Source: Methylobacterium planeticum
Lineage (GTDB): Bacteria; Pseudomonadota; Alphaproteobacteria; Rhizobiales; Beijerinckiaceae
Assembly (NCBI RefSeq): GCF_008806345.1
Contig: NZ_VZZJ01000020.1
Coordinates: 36,536-100,535 of the forward strand
DNA length: 64,000 nt
Direction: 5' to 3'
Position 1 is the first letter of the stretch. Each line of letters opens with the position of its first letter. The notes under the pieces are model-generated. The model saw nothing but the letters and a program-made list of their open reading frames with translations. It was not told the DNA's origin and did no database searches. Below are positions 25,784 to 34,686 of this stretch, one piece after another. Made by a program: the position numbers and the translations under genes.

Positions 25784-27009
25784 TGCGCGTCGCCCTCCTC
25801 GCCTGGGACTACCCCCCGGCCCCGAGCGGCCTCTCGACCGCGGCCCGGGAGATCGCTGAGAGCCTCGCCGAAGCGGGTGCCGACGTCACGGTCTTCAGCC
25901 TCGACCGGACCGGCTGCGAGTGCGTCGGCGCCGTCAGGGTGGCGGGCTTCGCCCTGCCGCCCGGCGGCGGGCTGGCGCGCCTGCGCTGCTGGGGCGCCGC
26001 CGGGCATCTCGCCGCGCCGCTCGCCTTCCGGCACGCCGTGCTGGCGGCCCATGCCCGCCAGCCGTTCGAAGTCGCGGAAGCCACGAACTGGTACGCTCCC
26101 GCCGCCCTGCTGACCGGACGCCCGGACCTTCCGCTGGTGACCCGAAGCTCGACGCCCGCCGCGTTCACGCGCGACGCCCCTGCCACCCTGCGCGACCGCC
26201 TCGACGGCACCGCAGCCGATGCCCTGGAGCGCGCCCAGGCCCGGGGCAGCGCCGGGCTCATCGCCAACACCGAAGCGCACGGGGCGGTGATTGCTCGAAG
26301 CTACGGCCTGTCCGGGCGCCAGCCCGAGGCGGTGATCGGCCTCAGTCTGCCACCGGAGATCCTCGCGGCGGCGCGTGGTGCCCCCTACCCGGGCGAAACG
26401 GAGCCTGTGCGCCTGCTCTTCGTGGGCCGGGCGGAGGCGCGCAAGGGCTTCGACGCGCTCCTCGGCACGGTTGCAATCCTGGCCGACGAGGCGGAGCGGG
26501 GCACTATCTCAGCCTTCCGACTGGACCTCGTCGGGGTGCCCCCGGAGGATCTGCCGGACGATTTGCCCGTGGCAGCGCGGGCCCGCATCCGCGCTCGGGG
26601 GCGGGTACCGGCCGGGGAACTGGCGCAGGCCTATGCGGAAGCCCACGCGGTGCTCGCCCCCTCGCGCTACGAGAGCTTCGGCCTCGTCTACCAAGAGGCC
26701 CTCGCCTATGGCCGGCCGGTGGTGGCCTGCGCGCAGGATGCGAGCGCCCGGGCCTTCGTGGGCGCGCCGGGGGCGGGCCCCCTGGCACGGGAGGCTACCG
26801 GCGCGGCCCTGGCGGAGGCCCTGCGCCCGCTCCTGGCCGATCCGGCCCTGCGCGCTCTCTACCGGAGCCGGGCTCTCGCGGCGTCCGGCCTGTTCACCCG
26901 GAGGGTCCTGGCACGCGAAACACTCGATCTCTACGCTCTGGCCATCGCGGCGGCCCGACCCAGCCCGAGGCGCCGTGTGCGCCCGCGCTCGCCGTCTCAG
27001 TCCTGGTAG
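25783..27009 (+). CDS. GT4-family glycosyltransferase
   Basis: 408 residues. MRVALLAWDYPPAPSGLSTA is the N-terminal GT-B strand with its glycine loop; the donor domain has VRLLFVGRAEARKGFDALLG and LAPSRYESFGLVYQEALAYG. The stop of the preceding GT4 overlaps this ATG (TGATG), so both are co-translated. Its 3' end overlaps the convergent GT2 gene by 13 bases. Very GC-rich, which creates long false open frames on both strands. Confidence 0.85.
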   Translation: MRVALLAWDYPPAPSGLSTAAREIAESLAEAGADVTVFSLDRTGCECVGAVRVAGFALPPGGGLARLRCWGAAGHLAAPLAFRHAVLAAHARQPFEVAEATNWYAPAALLTGRPDLPLVTRSSTPAAFTRDAPATLRDRLDGTAADALERAQARGSAGLIANTEAHGAVIARSYGLSGRQPEAVIGLSLPPEILAAARGAPYPGETEPVRLLFVGRAEARKGFDALLGTVAILADEAERGTISAFRLDLVGVPPEDLPDDLPVAARARIRARGRVPAGELAQAYAEAHAVLAPSRYESFGLVYQEALAYGRPVVACAQDASARAFVGAPGAGPLAREATGAALAEALRPLLADPALRALYRSRALAASGLFTRRVLARETLDLYALAIAAARPSPRRRVRPRSPSQSW

Positions 27010-27983
27010 GGGCGCAGCAGCGCGGCTTCCTCCTCGGGGCGGCCGTGCCCGGGCGCGAGGCGCTCATAGTGCCGGGAGCGCGCCAGGACGTGGGCGCGGT
27101 CGAGATGGTGCTCGATCGCGCCGTGCAGCGCGATGAGGCTGCGCGGCCAGCCGCCGTCGAGCACGGGCCGCTCGTGTACGCGGCCGGCATAGCGCACGGA
27201 GCGCCGGTTCAGCCGGTACTGCACGTCCGGGTAGACATCCGAGAGGATGCCGTCGACGCGGTTCCGGCGCGCCAATCCGATCGAGACGACGTCCCCCGCC
27301 TCGGCCAGGGCCGCCAGTGCTGGCAGGCGCCGCCCGGCTTCGGCGGCCAGGGTCTCGTCGGCGTCGAGCTGCAGCATCCAGGAATGGCGGGCGAGATCCT
27401 GGAGGGCATTGCGCTGTGCGGCGAAGTCCTGCCCGAAGGGTCGAGCGCCCACCCGCACGGAGCCCCGGAGACCTCCGGTGGCCTGAACCGCCCGTACCGG
27501 CCTTGCCGACGCGTCGAGGAGGACCACGATGTCGTCGGTCCATGCCACATGGATCGCGAGCGCCGCGAGGACGGCCGCCAAAGCCTCCGGGCGGCAGAGC
27601 AGGCCAAGGGAGACGGGCGGACCCACCGCAAGGTCGAGCGCGTAGAGGTTTCCGTGCGCGGCGCACCGGTCGTGCGGCTGGCGCAGAGCCATACGCCCGG
27701 CCTCATCCACGGGCCGGACACCGCGAGCGTGGCCGGTCGCGGCGCTGCGGAGGGTGTAGAGGTCGAGGCCATAGGGCGCGTCCGGGTCGGGGCTGAAGAC
27801 CGGGCCGGCGAGACGTTCGGCCAGGTGCGCGCGGCATCTCGTCGGATCGGCCTCCACCTCCAGCAAAAGGCCGCAGGAACCGCAGGCGATCGGAAACGCC
27901 CGGTCCCGCCCGTTCGGGTAGAGCAGGCGCCGGGCGCTCGGCCCGAGCATGTCGGCCGCGCAGACGAAGCATCGGCGCATCAT
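26997..27983 (-). CDS. GT2-like glycosyltransferase with N-terminal zinc-ribbon-like motif
   Basis: 328 residues. The N terminus carries CFVCAADM and, 22 residues on, CGSCGLLLEVE, a four-Cys zinc-ribbon-like arrangement. The central region (VGARPFGQDFAAQRNALQDL then HSWMLQLDADETLAAEAGRR) has the RN-x-A and LDADE (D-x-D) motifs of the WaaE/SunS-like GT2 branch, and YAGRVHERPV fits the same branch. Start is one of two adjacent ATGs (27983 or 27980) after a GGGAAAGGGG sequence. Convergent with the preceding GT4. Confidence 0.7.
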   Translation of the reverse strand: MMRRCFVCAADMLGPSARRLLYPNGRDRAFPIACGSCGLLLEVEADPTRCRAHLAERLAGPVFSPDPDAPYGLDLYTLRSAATGHARGVRPVDEAGRMALRQPHDRCAAHGNLYALDLAVGPPVSLGLLCRPEALAAVLAALAIHVAWTDDIVVLLDASARPVRAVQATGGLRGSVRVGARPFGQDFAAQRNALQDLARHSWMLQLDADETLAAEAGRRLPALAALAEAGDVVSIGLARRNRVDGILSDVYPDVQYRLNRRSVRYAGRVHERPVLDGGWPRSLIALHGAIEHHLDRAHVLARSRHYERLAPGHGRPEEEAALLRPYQD

Positions 27984-28116
27984 CGGTCGCGGCCCCTTTC
28001 CCGCACGTCCGGCCTCCCGCCTCCACCGCAGGGCCCTTGTCGCGCCGGGCCGGCGCCATACCTCTGCTGCTCCGCCAACCCTTGCCGCAACGGACGCCCA
28101 GGTCGACTCTCCGCGC

Positions 28117-28722
28117 ATGCTCGACCTGTCCGTCTTCGCTTCGAGCCCCGTCGCCATCGTCGGTAACGCTCCGGGGCTCGACGCCGCCGCCGCGATCGAC
28201 GGGGCGCCCCGCGTCGTGCGCTTTAACAACGCGCCGGGTTTCGGGGGCCGCGCCGGGTCCCGGGTCACCCACCTTGCCCTGGTCAATCGCGGCGGGCAGA
28301 TGCGCGAATGGCTTGCCGATCCGCGCTTCCTAGATCGCCCGGTGGTCCGGCATGCGGACGCCTTCATCTTGCCCTTCCCGAGGCTCCCCGCCAAGCACAA
28401 CCGGCTCGAACAGGTGTGCTGGACCCGCGAGGCGGTGGCTCGGCTGGCTCCCCTCGGCAGACCCATCCACATCCTGTCCGAGGACCTCCACGAGGGGGCT
28501 CGGCGGCGTCTCGCTGCCGGCACGGTCGGGCGGCCCAACCCGAGCACCGGCTTCCTGGTGACGCTGGCGTTCCTCCTCGGCGGCCCCCTCGGGCACGGCT
28601 CGATCGAAGCCTATGGCTTCGGCTTCGACGGCTGGCCCGGCCATCCGTGGGCGGCCGAGCGCGCCTGGTTCCGGCAGGCCGAGGCGGACGGACAGCTGCG
28701 GCTCCATCCTTGTCATCCGTGA
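28117..28722 (+). CDS. GT29/sialyltransferase-like glycosyltransferase
   Basis: About 201 residues. The segment VAIVGNAPGLDAAAAIDGAP followed by VVRFNNAPGFGGRAG resembles the large sialylmotif of GT29 enzymes (VGN-x, I-D, V-x-RFN-x-AP, G). NPSTGFLVTLAFLL with IEAYGFGFDGW resembles the small sialylmotif (PSTG..L..YGF). GT29 enzymes transfer sialic acid from CMP-sugars and are mainly known from animals; bacterial members are sparse. Donor identity here is unknown and no sialic acid synthesis genes lie in the window. The start at 28117 is the only good ATG; its ribosome binding site is weak. Divergent from the zinc-ribbon GT2 gene. Confidence 0.6.
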   Translation: MLDLSVFASSPVAIVGNAPGLDAAAAIDGAPRVVRFNNAPGFGGRAGSRVTHLALVNRGGQMREWLADPRFLDRPVVRHADAFILPFPRLPAKHNRLEQVCWTREAVARLAPLGRPIHILSEDLHEGARRRLAAGTVGRPNPSTGFLVTLAFLLGGPLGHGSIEAYGFGFDGWPGHPWAAERAWFRQAEADGQLRLHPCHP

Positions 28723-28750
28723 CTGCTCCGAGCAGGAACCCGTGCATCCG

Positions 28751-29395
28751 ATGTCCACTCTCATCACTGTCCTGAAGAGCGCCGGCCGCTACGACGCAAC
28801 CTGGGTCGAGCGCCTTGCCCGCGGCGTGCGCCGCCACGCCCCGGCCTTCGACCGGATCCTCTGCCTCACGGATCTTCCCCTCGCGGTGGCCGACGTTGAG
28901 CGGGTGCCGCTCCGTCACGACTGGCCGGCTTGGTGGGCGAAGATGGAAGCCTTCCGCCCCGGGCTCACAACCGGGCCGACGCTGCTCTGCGACCTCGATA
29001 CCGTTCTGACTGGGCCGGCCGATGCCCTGGCTGAGCCGGGCCTCACCGCCATGGAGGACTACTTCCACAAGGGCCGCGTCTCCAGCGCCCTGCTGCGATG
29101 GCCCGGCGGAACGCTGGATTTCCTCTACGCCGCCTTCGCGGCGGAGCCCGAGCGCTGGATGGCGCCCGGCGCCTGCGGACCAGTGCCGAACGCCGTCCAT
29201 GGGGATCAGGTCGTCATCGATCGCCTGCTGCGCCGGGAGGGGCTGCATCCGGACTTTTTCCAGCGCCGCTACCCCGAACTGCTCGACTTCTACGACCCCC
29301 GGCGGGCCGATCACGGTCCGGTGGTCATCTTCATCGGTGACTCGAAGCCCGACACCGCGAGCGGCCCGGTCCGGGCGGCGTGGACCGAGCTCTAA
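28751..29395 (+). CDS. Putative GT-A-fold glycosyltransferase of unknown family
   Basis: 214 residues, not securely recognised. STLITVLKSAGRYDATWVER at the N terminus, AWWAKMEAFRPGL and TLLCDLDTVLTG (a D-x-D motif after a hydrophobic strand) look like a nucleotide-sugar transferase core; VHGDQVVIDRLLRR resembles the downstream part of GT8/GT32-like enzymes. A GTG nine bases earlier (28742) has AGGA before it and may be the true start. Last gene of the island, 28 bases after the GT29-like gene. Confidence 0.55.
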   Translation: MSTLITVLKSAGRYDATWVERLARGVRRHAPAFDRILCLTDLPLAVADVERVPLRHDWPAWWAKMEAFRPGLTTGPTLLCDLDTVLTGPADALAEPGLTAMEDYFHKGRVSSALLRWPGGTLDFLYAAFAAEPERWMAPGACGPVPNAVHGDQVVIDRLLRREGLHPDFFQRRYPELLDFYDPRRADHGPVVIFIGDSKPDTASGPVRAAWTEL

Positions 29396-29519
29396 CCGGT
29401 TGCGGAAACCGACTTGCCGGCATTCCCAGCACCGCTCGTGCCGTGTCCGCTTCCAGCAAACCTACGTCTCGACTCAGGCCGGCAGGGCATTGTTCATTCC
29501 GGTCTTCGACCGCCGTCCA

Positions 29520-29752
29520 TCCAACTGTCGCGAAGCGGACCTCGCGAGGGTCGGCAACGGGTCGTGAGCGGGATCAGCGAGGATGTCCGCTTCCATGCAT
29601 CTCTGCTCCAAAGCGGACCCGCTGAGATCCAGCCTTGCCGGTCGTAGATTATCGTCTGGCAACCGGCCTGAAAGCGGACCTTCTGAGGGTCTGAGAAGAG
29701 TTGGAAGCGGCGGTTCAGTGCCTTTCGGCCCAAGGTCGGCTCATGGCGCTTT
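29520..29752. repeat. R1-family repeats at the right border of the glycosyltransferase island
   Basis: The 374-base gene-free gap at 29396-29769 holds several R1-type fragments: GCGAAGCGGACCTCGCGAGG near 29535, a GATGTCCGCTTCCATG inverted piece near 29581, and a full R1 copy at 29655-29752 (GGCAACCGGCCTG, AAAGCGGACCTTCTGAGG, CTGAGAAGAGTTGG). The full copy aligns with the leaders of recombinases A and B. Confidence 0.6.
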
Positions 29753-29769
29753 CCGGACCGGCTGCGGGG

Positions 29770-32103
29770 TCAGTGGTGCGTGTGGGCGAGCATCTCTCGG
29801 ATGCGGGCGCCGAGCGTGTCCACTGCGAACGGCTTGGTTAGCACCGCCATGCCGGGCTCTAACTGTCCATTGGTCAGCAGCGCGTTTTCGGCGTAGCCCG
29901 TGATGAACAGCACGGGCAGGCTCGGCCGGCCGATGCGGGCCGCGTCAGCCATCTGGCGCCCGTTCATCCCCCCCGGCAGACCGACGTCGGTCACAAGCAG
30001 GTCGATGCGTACGTCCGATTGGAGCACCTTCAGGCCCGAGGCGCTGTCGGCCACCTCGATCGCCGTGTAGCCGAGCTCAGCCAGGACGTCCGCCACGAGC
30101 ATCCGCACGGTCGATTCGTCGTCGACGACAAGCACCGTCTCGCCTGCCTGAGCCAACGGCAAGGCCGCCCGCGTCGTGCCGAATGTCTCCGCTTCGGCTT
30201 TGCCGGAGTAGCGTGGCAGGTAGAGGCAGACCGTCGAGCCTTGGCCGACTTCGGAGTGGATCCGCGCCTGACCGCCCGACTGCTTGACGAAGCCGTAGAT
30301 CATCGAGAGCCCGAGCCCTGTGCCCTGGCCAGTGGGTTTCGTCGTGAAGAACGGGTCGAAAGCCTTGGCAATCACATCCCGCGGCATGCCCATGCCGGTG
30401 TCGGTCACGCACAGGGAGAGGTATTCGCCGGCTGCCATATCCTGCCGCAGAGCCCCCTGCCGGTCGATCGAACGGTTGGCCGTCTCGATGACGACCCTGC
30501 CACCCTCCGGCATAGCGTCGCGGGCGTTGATGCAGAGGTTCAGCAGCGCGTTCTCAAGTTGCGGCGGGTCGATGAGCGTGGGCCAGAGGTTGGGCGCACC
30601 GACGACTTCAATGGCGATGTTGGGACCCACCGTACGGCGGATCAGCTCTTCCATGCCGGCGACTAGCCTGTTCACGTCGGTGGGCTTGGGGTCGAGCGTC
30701 TGGCGGCGCGAGAAGGCGAGCAGGCGGTGCGTCAGGGCCGCGGCGCGCTTGGTCGCCCCTTGCGCGGCGCTCATGTAGCGGTCGACATCGTTGAACCGCC
30801 CCTGCTGCATACGGGATTGCATCAGCTCCAAACTGCCCGAGATGCCGGCGAGCAGGTTGTTGAAGTCGTGGGCGAGCCCACCTGTGAGCTGGCCGACCGC
30901 CTCCATCTTCTGGCTCTGGCGGAGCGTCTCCTCAATCCGCGCGCGTTCCTCACCGGCTTGCCGGATCTGGTCGTTCGCCAGTCGCAAGTCGCGGGTCCGT
31001 TCCTCGACCCGAGCCTCCAACGATGCGTTGAGGTAGTAGACCTCGTCCTGCATACGGCGTTGCCGGCGCGCGATAAGGCTTAGGATGATTGTGAAGAACA
31101 TCCCCCCGATGCAAACGAGCCAGACCTCGCTGAAGGACGATGCGCGCCGAGACGAGGCCCGGCTTTCGAACAGCACCGTCCAGGCGCGGCCGCCAAGTTC
31201 AAGATTGGCCCGCCGTGTGTAGCGCGCGCTAGCTGCCGCCTGCGGATCGCGTTTGGACCGATGCAAGAGCGTCGCCGCGCTCGGCTCGCCGTCATAGACG
31301 GCGAAGGCGGCGTCTTCCTCCGCTTCAGCCGCGACGATCGTGCCGAACAGATCGCCGGCGCGGAACGCGCCGAAGACGAAGCCGATGAATCGGTTGCGTC
31401 TCTCCTCCGGCGTGGGTGGGACGGCCCCCCCAGCATAGACTGGCATGGCGACCAGAAAGCCGGCCTGCTTGTTCCTATCGATCTCCTGCACGAGGTGGAT
31501 GCGTGCCGAGGCTGCTGCCAAGCCAGTGTCACGGGCGCGCTCGACCATGTCTTGTCGCACCGGGTCCGACATCACGTCGTAGCCGATCGCTGCCTGGTTG
31601 CGCGGGTTTGGCGGCTCGGCAAACAGCACGGGGCTGACCGTCGCATTGCTTGTCTCCGGGCGGACGCGGAAGTTGGGCACCCCGAGCGCCTCGGCACGGA
31701 CGGCGAAGCTCTCCCGCTCAACTGCCGGCAGGTTCGGCGTGAAGCCGATCCCCAGAACGCCAGGATAGCGGCTCTGAAACTCGATCCTCTCTACGAAAGA
31801 GCGAAACTCCGTCAGCGAGACGGTGTCGTTCTTTGCTGCGAACAGACCGGCGCCGCCGCGCAGCAGAGCTGTGTATGTGCGAAACTGACTCTCGATCGTG
31901 CGAAGCTCAATCTCGGTTGCGTGCAGAAAGGTCAGCCGATCTCGAAGCTGGGTCGACTGCCACAACACGACGGTGCTACCGCCGGTCGCGAGCAAGCCGC
32001 CGAACAAGATGACGGGCGAGATCCAGCGCGTCGCTCTGACCCGCTGAGCCGAGATGGTGCCCGGATTGCTGGACCGGCTCCGCGATGGCCACAGGGAACG
32101 CAC
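29770..32103 (-). CDS. Hybrid sensor histidine kinase with CHASE domain and receiver
   Basis: 777 residues. One transmembrane helix near residue 30-50 and another near 325-345 (VWLVCIGGMFFTIILSLIA) enclose a periplasmic CHASE domain (RYPGVLGIGFTPNLP, GYDVMSDPVRQDMVERARDT). A coiled coil leads to HisKA (GGLAHDFNNLLAGISG, with the phospho-His), an HATPase domain (NLCINARDAM, DTGMGM, GTGLGLSMIYG) and a C-terminal receiver (VLVVDDEST, phospho-Asp in LLVTDVGLPG, Lys in LTKPFAV). It senses an external signal of unknown nature. Start is GTG at 32103 with no clear ribosome binding site. No cognate regulator gene is adjacent. Confidence 0.9.
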   Translation of the reverse strand: MRSLWPSRSRSSNPGTISAQRVRATRWISPVILFGGLLATGGSTVVLWQSTQLRDRLTFLHATEIELRTIESQFRTYTALLRGGAGLFAAKNDTVSLTEFRSFVERIEFQSRYPGVLGIGFTPNLPAVERESFAVRAEALGVPNFRVRPETSNATVSPVLFAEPPNPRNQAAIGYDVMSDPVRQDMVERARDTGLAAASARIHLVQEIDRNKQAGFLVAMPVYAGGAVPPTPEERRNRFIGFVFGAFRAGDLFGTIVAAEAEEDAAFAVYDGEPSAATLLHRSKRDPQAAASARYTRRANLELGGRAWTVLFESRASSRRASSFSEVWLVCIGGMFFTIILSLIARRQRRMQDEVYYLNASLEARVEERTRDLRLANDQIRQAGEERARIEETLRQSQKMEAVGQLTGGLAHDFNNLLAGISGSLELMQSRMQQGRFNDVDRYMSAAQGATKRAAALTHRLLAFSRRQTLDPKPTDVNRLVAGMEELIRRTVGPNIAIEVVGAPNLWPTLIDPPQLENALLNLCINARDAMPEGGRVVIETANRSIDRQGALRQDMAAGEYLSLCVTDTGMGMPRDVIAKAFDPFFTTKPTGQGTGLGLSMIYGFVKQSGGQARIHSEVGQGSTVCLYLPRYSGKAEAETFGTTRAALPLAQAGETVLVVDDESTVRMLVADVLAELGYTAIEVADSASGLKVLQSDVRIDLLVTDVGLPGGMNGRQMADAARIGRPSLPVLFITGYAENALLTNGQLEPGMAVLTKPFAVDTLGARIREMLAHTHH

Positions 32104-32329
32104 AGATTACGACCGGCTGTTCGAGGACGCTGCCGCTGCAGCAGCGTAACAGCTCATCGTCATTTAAAATGGCGTTACCGAGGCCCCATCTCGCATGTCC
32201 CCTTACTTTGAGGGTTCCGACGCGGTTCGAGTGGGACCTGTGATGCGGCCTGAGCTGGTGTCTGTTTCAAGGCCGGCGCCGAAGGCCGCCGAATGACCAG
32301 GATGGGCGCGAAGCGGTCCGGCAGTTCGA

Positions 32330-32356
32330 GGGCTCCTCGACTGCGCCGAGGAGCCC
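32330..32356 (-). terminator. Hairpin after recombinase C
   Basis: GGGCTCCTCG and CGAGGAGCCC pair perfectly over 10 bp, just after the stop of the recombinase read leftward. No T-run. Confidence 0.6.
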
Positions 32357-32361
32357 GACGC

Positions 32362-32994
32362 TCAGATTTCGGTGCCTTCCGCCAGCGCAAGCGCGTCCTC
32401 AATGTCGACGCCAAGGTAGCGCACGGTACTCTCGATCTTCGTGTGGCCCAACAGGATCTGAACCGCGCGTAAGTTACCGGTCCGCTTGTAAATCAACGAA
32501 GTCTTCGTCCGCCGTAGCGAGTGCGTCCCATAATCCTCTCGCCGTAGGCCGATACCTGACACCCACTCGTCCACCAGCCGGGCGTACTGTCGCGTGCTGA
32601 TGTGAGCCGCGTGGTCGGTGCGGCTCGGAAAGGCGAACTCATTGAGTGCACCACCCCGACACTCCAGCCAAGCAAGCATGCTGGTGCGGGCCGGTTCCAG
32701 CAGTTCGAATTGCACGGGCCGCCCAGTCTTGCGCTGGATGATGATAGCCCGCGAGCGGACGCGGCCGCCGCTCACGAGATCACCGATCTTCAGCTTGACG
32801 ATGTCGCAGCCGCGCAGCTTGCTGTCGATGGCGAGGTCGAACATGGCACGGTCGCGCACGCGCCGCTCGCCATCGAGCCAGAAGCGGATGGCCCAGACCT
32901 GCTGCGGTTTGAGGGCTTGTTTGGCGCCGAGCTTGCGGCCTGCGTTCCAGGGGCGTAGGTCTTTGAAAGCTGGGTCGTGTTCTGAATGTCCCAT
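32362..32994 (-). CDS. Small tyrosine recombinase (copy C, divergent paralogue)
   Basis: 210 residues, same architecture as copies A and B but clearly more distant. Catalytic elements: SKLRGCDIVKL (Arg), QRKTGRPVQ (Lys), THSLRRTKT, LLGHTKIES and VRYLGVDIED (Tyr). Opposite orientation to A and B. A GC-rich hairpin follows it as in the other copies, and R1'-type sequence lies about 110 bases upstream (33105-33200). Probably an older member of the same mobile family. Confidence 0.85.
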   Translation of the reverse strand: MGHSEHDPAFKDLRPWNAGRKLGAKQALKPQQVWAIRFWLDGERRVRDRAMFDLAIDSKLRGCDIVKLKIGDLVSGGRVRSRAIIIQRKTGRPVQFELLEPARTSMLAWLECRGGALNEFAFPSRTDHAAHISTRQYARLVDEWVSGIGLRREDYGTHSLRRTKTSLIYKRTGNLRAVQILLGHTKIESTVRYLGVDIEDALALAEGTEI

Positions 32995-33104
32995 CGCTCA
33001 TCTCCCAACCTGCCCATGCCGGCAGGGTGATGAAGGACGGTATGATCACGGCCGCTGCAGCAACTGGCTGACGATAGCGAACCTGCTTCGAGACAGGCGG
33101 CGGG

Positions 33105-33200
33105 GCCGGAAAGCGGACAGGCCCCTACCGACCCGACCCAGTCATTCGCGCTTCCCACCGCGATGCCTGAAACCAGAAGGACCGCTATCGCGTGACGAAC
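33105..33200. repeat. R1'-family repeat upstream of recombinase C
   Basis: GGAAAGCGGACAGGCCCC, CCGACCCGACCCAGTCATTC and CCGCGATGCC align with 12370-12445. The rest of the 493-base gap (32995-33487) holds nothing else I can identify. Confidence 0.5.
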
Positions 33201-33487
33201 GGGCCGAAGTGGTCCTAGCCTTTCGGGCCGGTGTCGACCCAACTCGGACGGTTGGGTTGGCATGCTGTGACGTTCGGAACGGTAGGTCACTCGTAAGAAG
33301 CCACCTTACAAAACGCAGCTCGTTTGTGTTCGTGCGCCGCACCGTTACCGTATCAAGCACGCCAGAGCCGGACGCTCTTTTGCAGGTAGGTGTGTATTCC
33401 ATTCGCTACCGGCGCGCACGGGGCGATGGTGAACACCCGCATGGCATCAAGCCAACGCCATGCGGAGTCCATCAGGTCGGTCGGGAA

Positions 33488-34612
33488 CTAGCGGCTCGAC
33501 GTTCCGAAAGCGGCCTTAAGGTCGCGTGCGGCGACGTCCTGCGCCGTCTTGGCATCCGCCACCACGGCGTCGAGCCCGAAGAACTCGTGGGTGACGCCCT
33601 TGTAGCTGACGTGCGTCGCCTTCACGCCGGCCGCCTTGAGTTTGTCGGCCAGCATCGCGCCGTCCGAAAGGAGCGGGTCGATGTCCGCGTTGATGACCGT
33701 GGCGGGTGGTAGGCCCTTCAGGTCGGCCGCCGTGGTCAGGTTGAGCATCGGGCTCTTCGCGTCCTCGGGCTTGGCCAGCGTCTTGTCGACGAACCAGCCG
33801 ACCGCGGCCTTGGAGAGCGGCATGGCGTTCTGGTCGGCCACGTAGGAGGGCGTCGTCATGTCAGTGCCAGCAACGGGATAGACGAGCACCATGTGCACCG
33901 GCGCCTGTACGTTGCCGTCGCGTGCCATGATGGCGACGTTGGCCGCGAGGTTGCCGCCCGCGCTCTCTCCCGCCACCGCGATCTTGGCAGGATCGCCACC
34001 GAACTGGCCGGCATTGGCTAGAACCCACTTGTAGGCCGCGAAGGCGTCCTCATGGGCGGCCGGGAACTTGTTCTCCGGCGCGTGGCGATACTCGACGCTG
34101 ACCACGATCGCGTTCGCCTTCTTGGCGAGCGCCAAGGCCGAGGCCTCGTAGGTGTCGATCGTCGCGATCACCCAGCCGCCGCCATGATAATAGACGACCA
34201 CCGGGAGGGGAGCCGATCCGGCGCCCTCTGGCGTGTAGACCCGCACCGCCTGCGTGCCGCCCGCGACCGGATAGGTCATGTCCTTCTTGGACACCTTCAT
34301 GGCCGCCATGAGAGCGACCGGGTCCTTGCCCTCGGACTTCAGGATCGCCTTGGCGGCATCGCCCGGCGTCGGTTGGGTCCGGGCTTCCTCGACCGTGCGG
34401 GATTCGGTCGGCTTCACGCCGAGCTCCTGCATCGTCTGCAGGACGCGGAGCATGTCCTTGTCAGCCCGCTTCATGGTGCCGCTATCGGGGCTCTCGGCGA
34501 TGGCCGAGGACACTGTCTCGGGTGCCGGCGCCTGGGCGTAGGCAGGAGCCGCGACCAGCGCGACGCCCGCCATGAGTTGGGCGGCGAGCAAAGTTCTGAA
34601 TGGGTGCGTCAT
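33488..34612 (-). CDS. Exported alpha/beta hydrolase, HSL-type (family IV) esterase
   Basis: 374 residues with a Sec signal peptide (LLAAQLMAGVALVAAPAYAQA). Hormone-sensitive-lipase family features are clear: oxyanion motif VYYHGGGWV, nucleophile GESAGGNLAAN (GESAG in place of the usual GDSAG), catalytic Asp in NADIDPLLSDG and His in VTHEFFGLD. It hydrolyses short acyl esters, probably in the periplasm. The next gene leftward is a different unit; the upstream gene (DUF4142) is 74 bases away on the same strand, so a shared operon is likely. Confidence 0.85.
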   Translation of the reverse strand: MTHPFRTLLAAQLMAGVALVAAPAYAQAPAPETVSSAIAESPDSGTMKRADKDMLRVLQTMQELGVKPTESRTVEEARTQPTPGDAAKAILKSEGKDPVALMAAMKVSKKDMTYPVAGGTQAVRVYTPEGAGSAPLPVVVYYHGGGWVIATIDTYEASALALAKKANAIVVSVEYRHAPENKFPAAHEDAFAAYKWVLANAGQFGGDPAKIAVAGESAGGNLAANVAIMARDGNVQAPVHMVLVYPVAGTDMTTPSYVADQNAMPLSKAAVGWFVDKTLAKPEDAKSPMLNLTTAADLKGLPPATVINADIDPLLSDGAMLADKLKAAGVKATHVSYKGVTHEFFGLDAVVADAKTAQDVAARDLKAAFGTSSR

Positions 34613-34686
34613 GGATCAAATCTCTCTTTCGAGGGTGTGGGATGGTTGTGGGCCGGCCGCGCGAACCCGGCCTAGAAGCCGTTGCG

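Noticed and set aside
25920..28166. A 748-codon frame across two glycosyltransferase genes
   Set aside because: Gly/Arg/Pro-rich low-complexity translation in the wrong frame of recognisable GT4 and GT2 genes.
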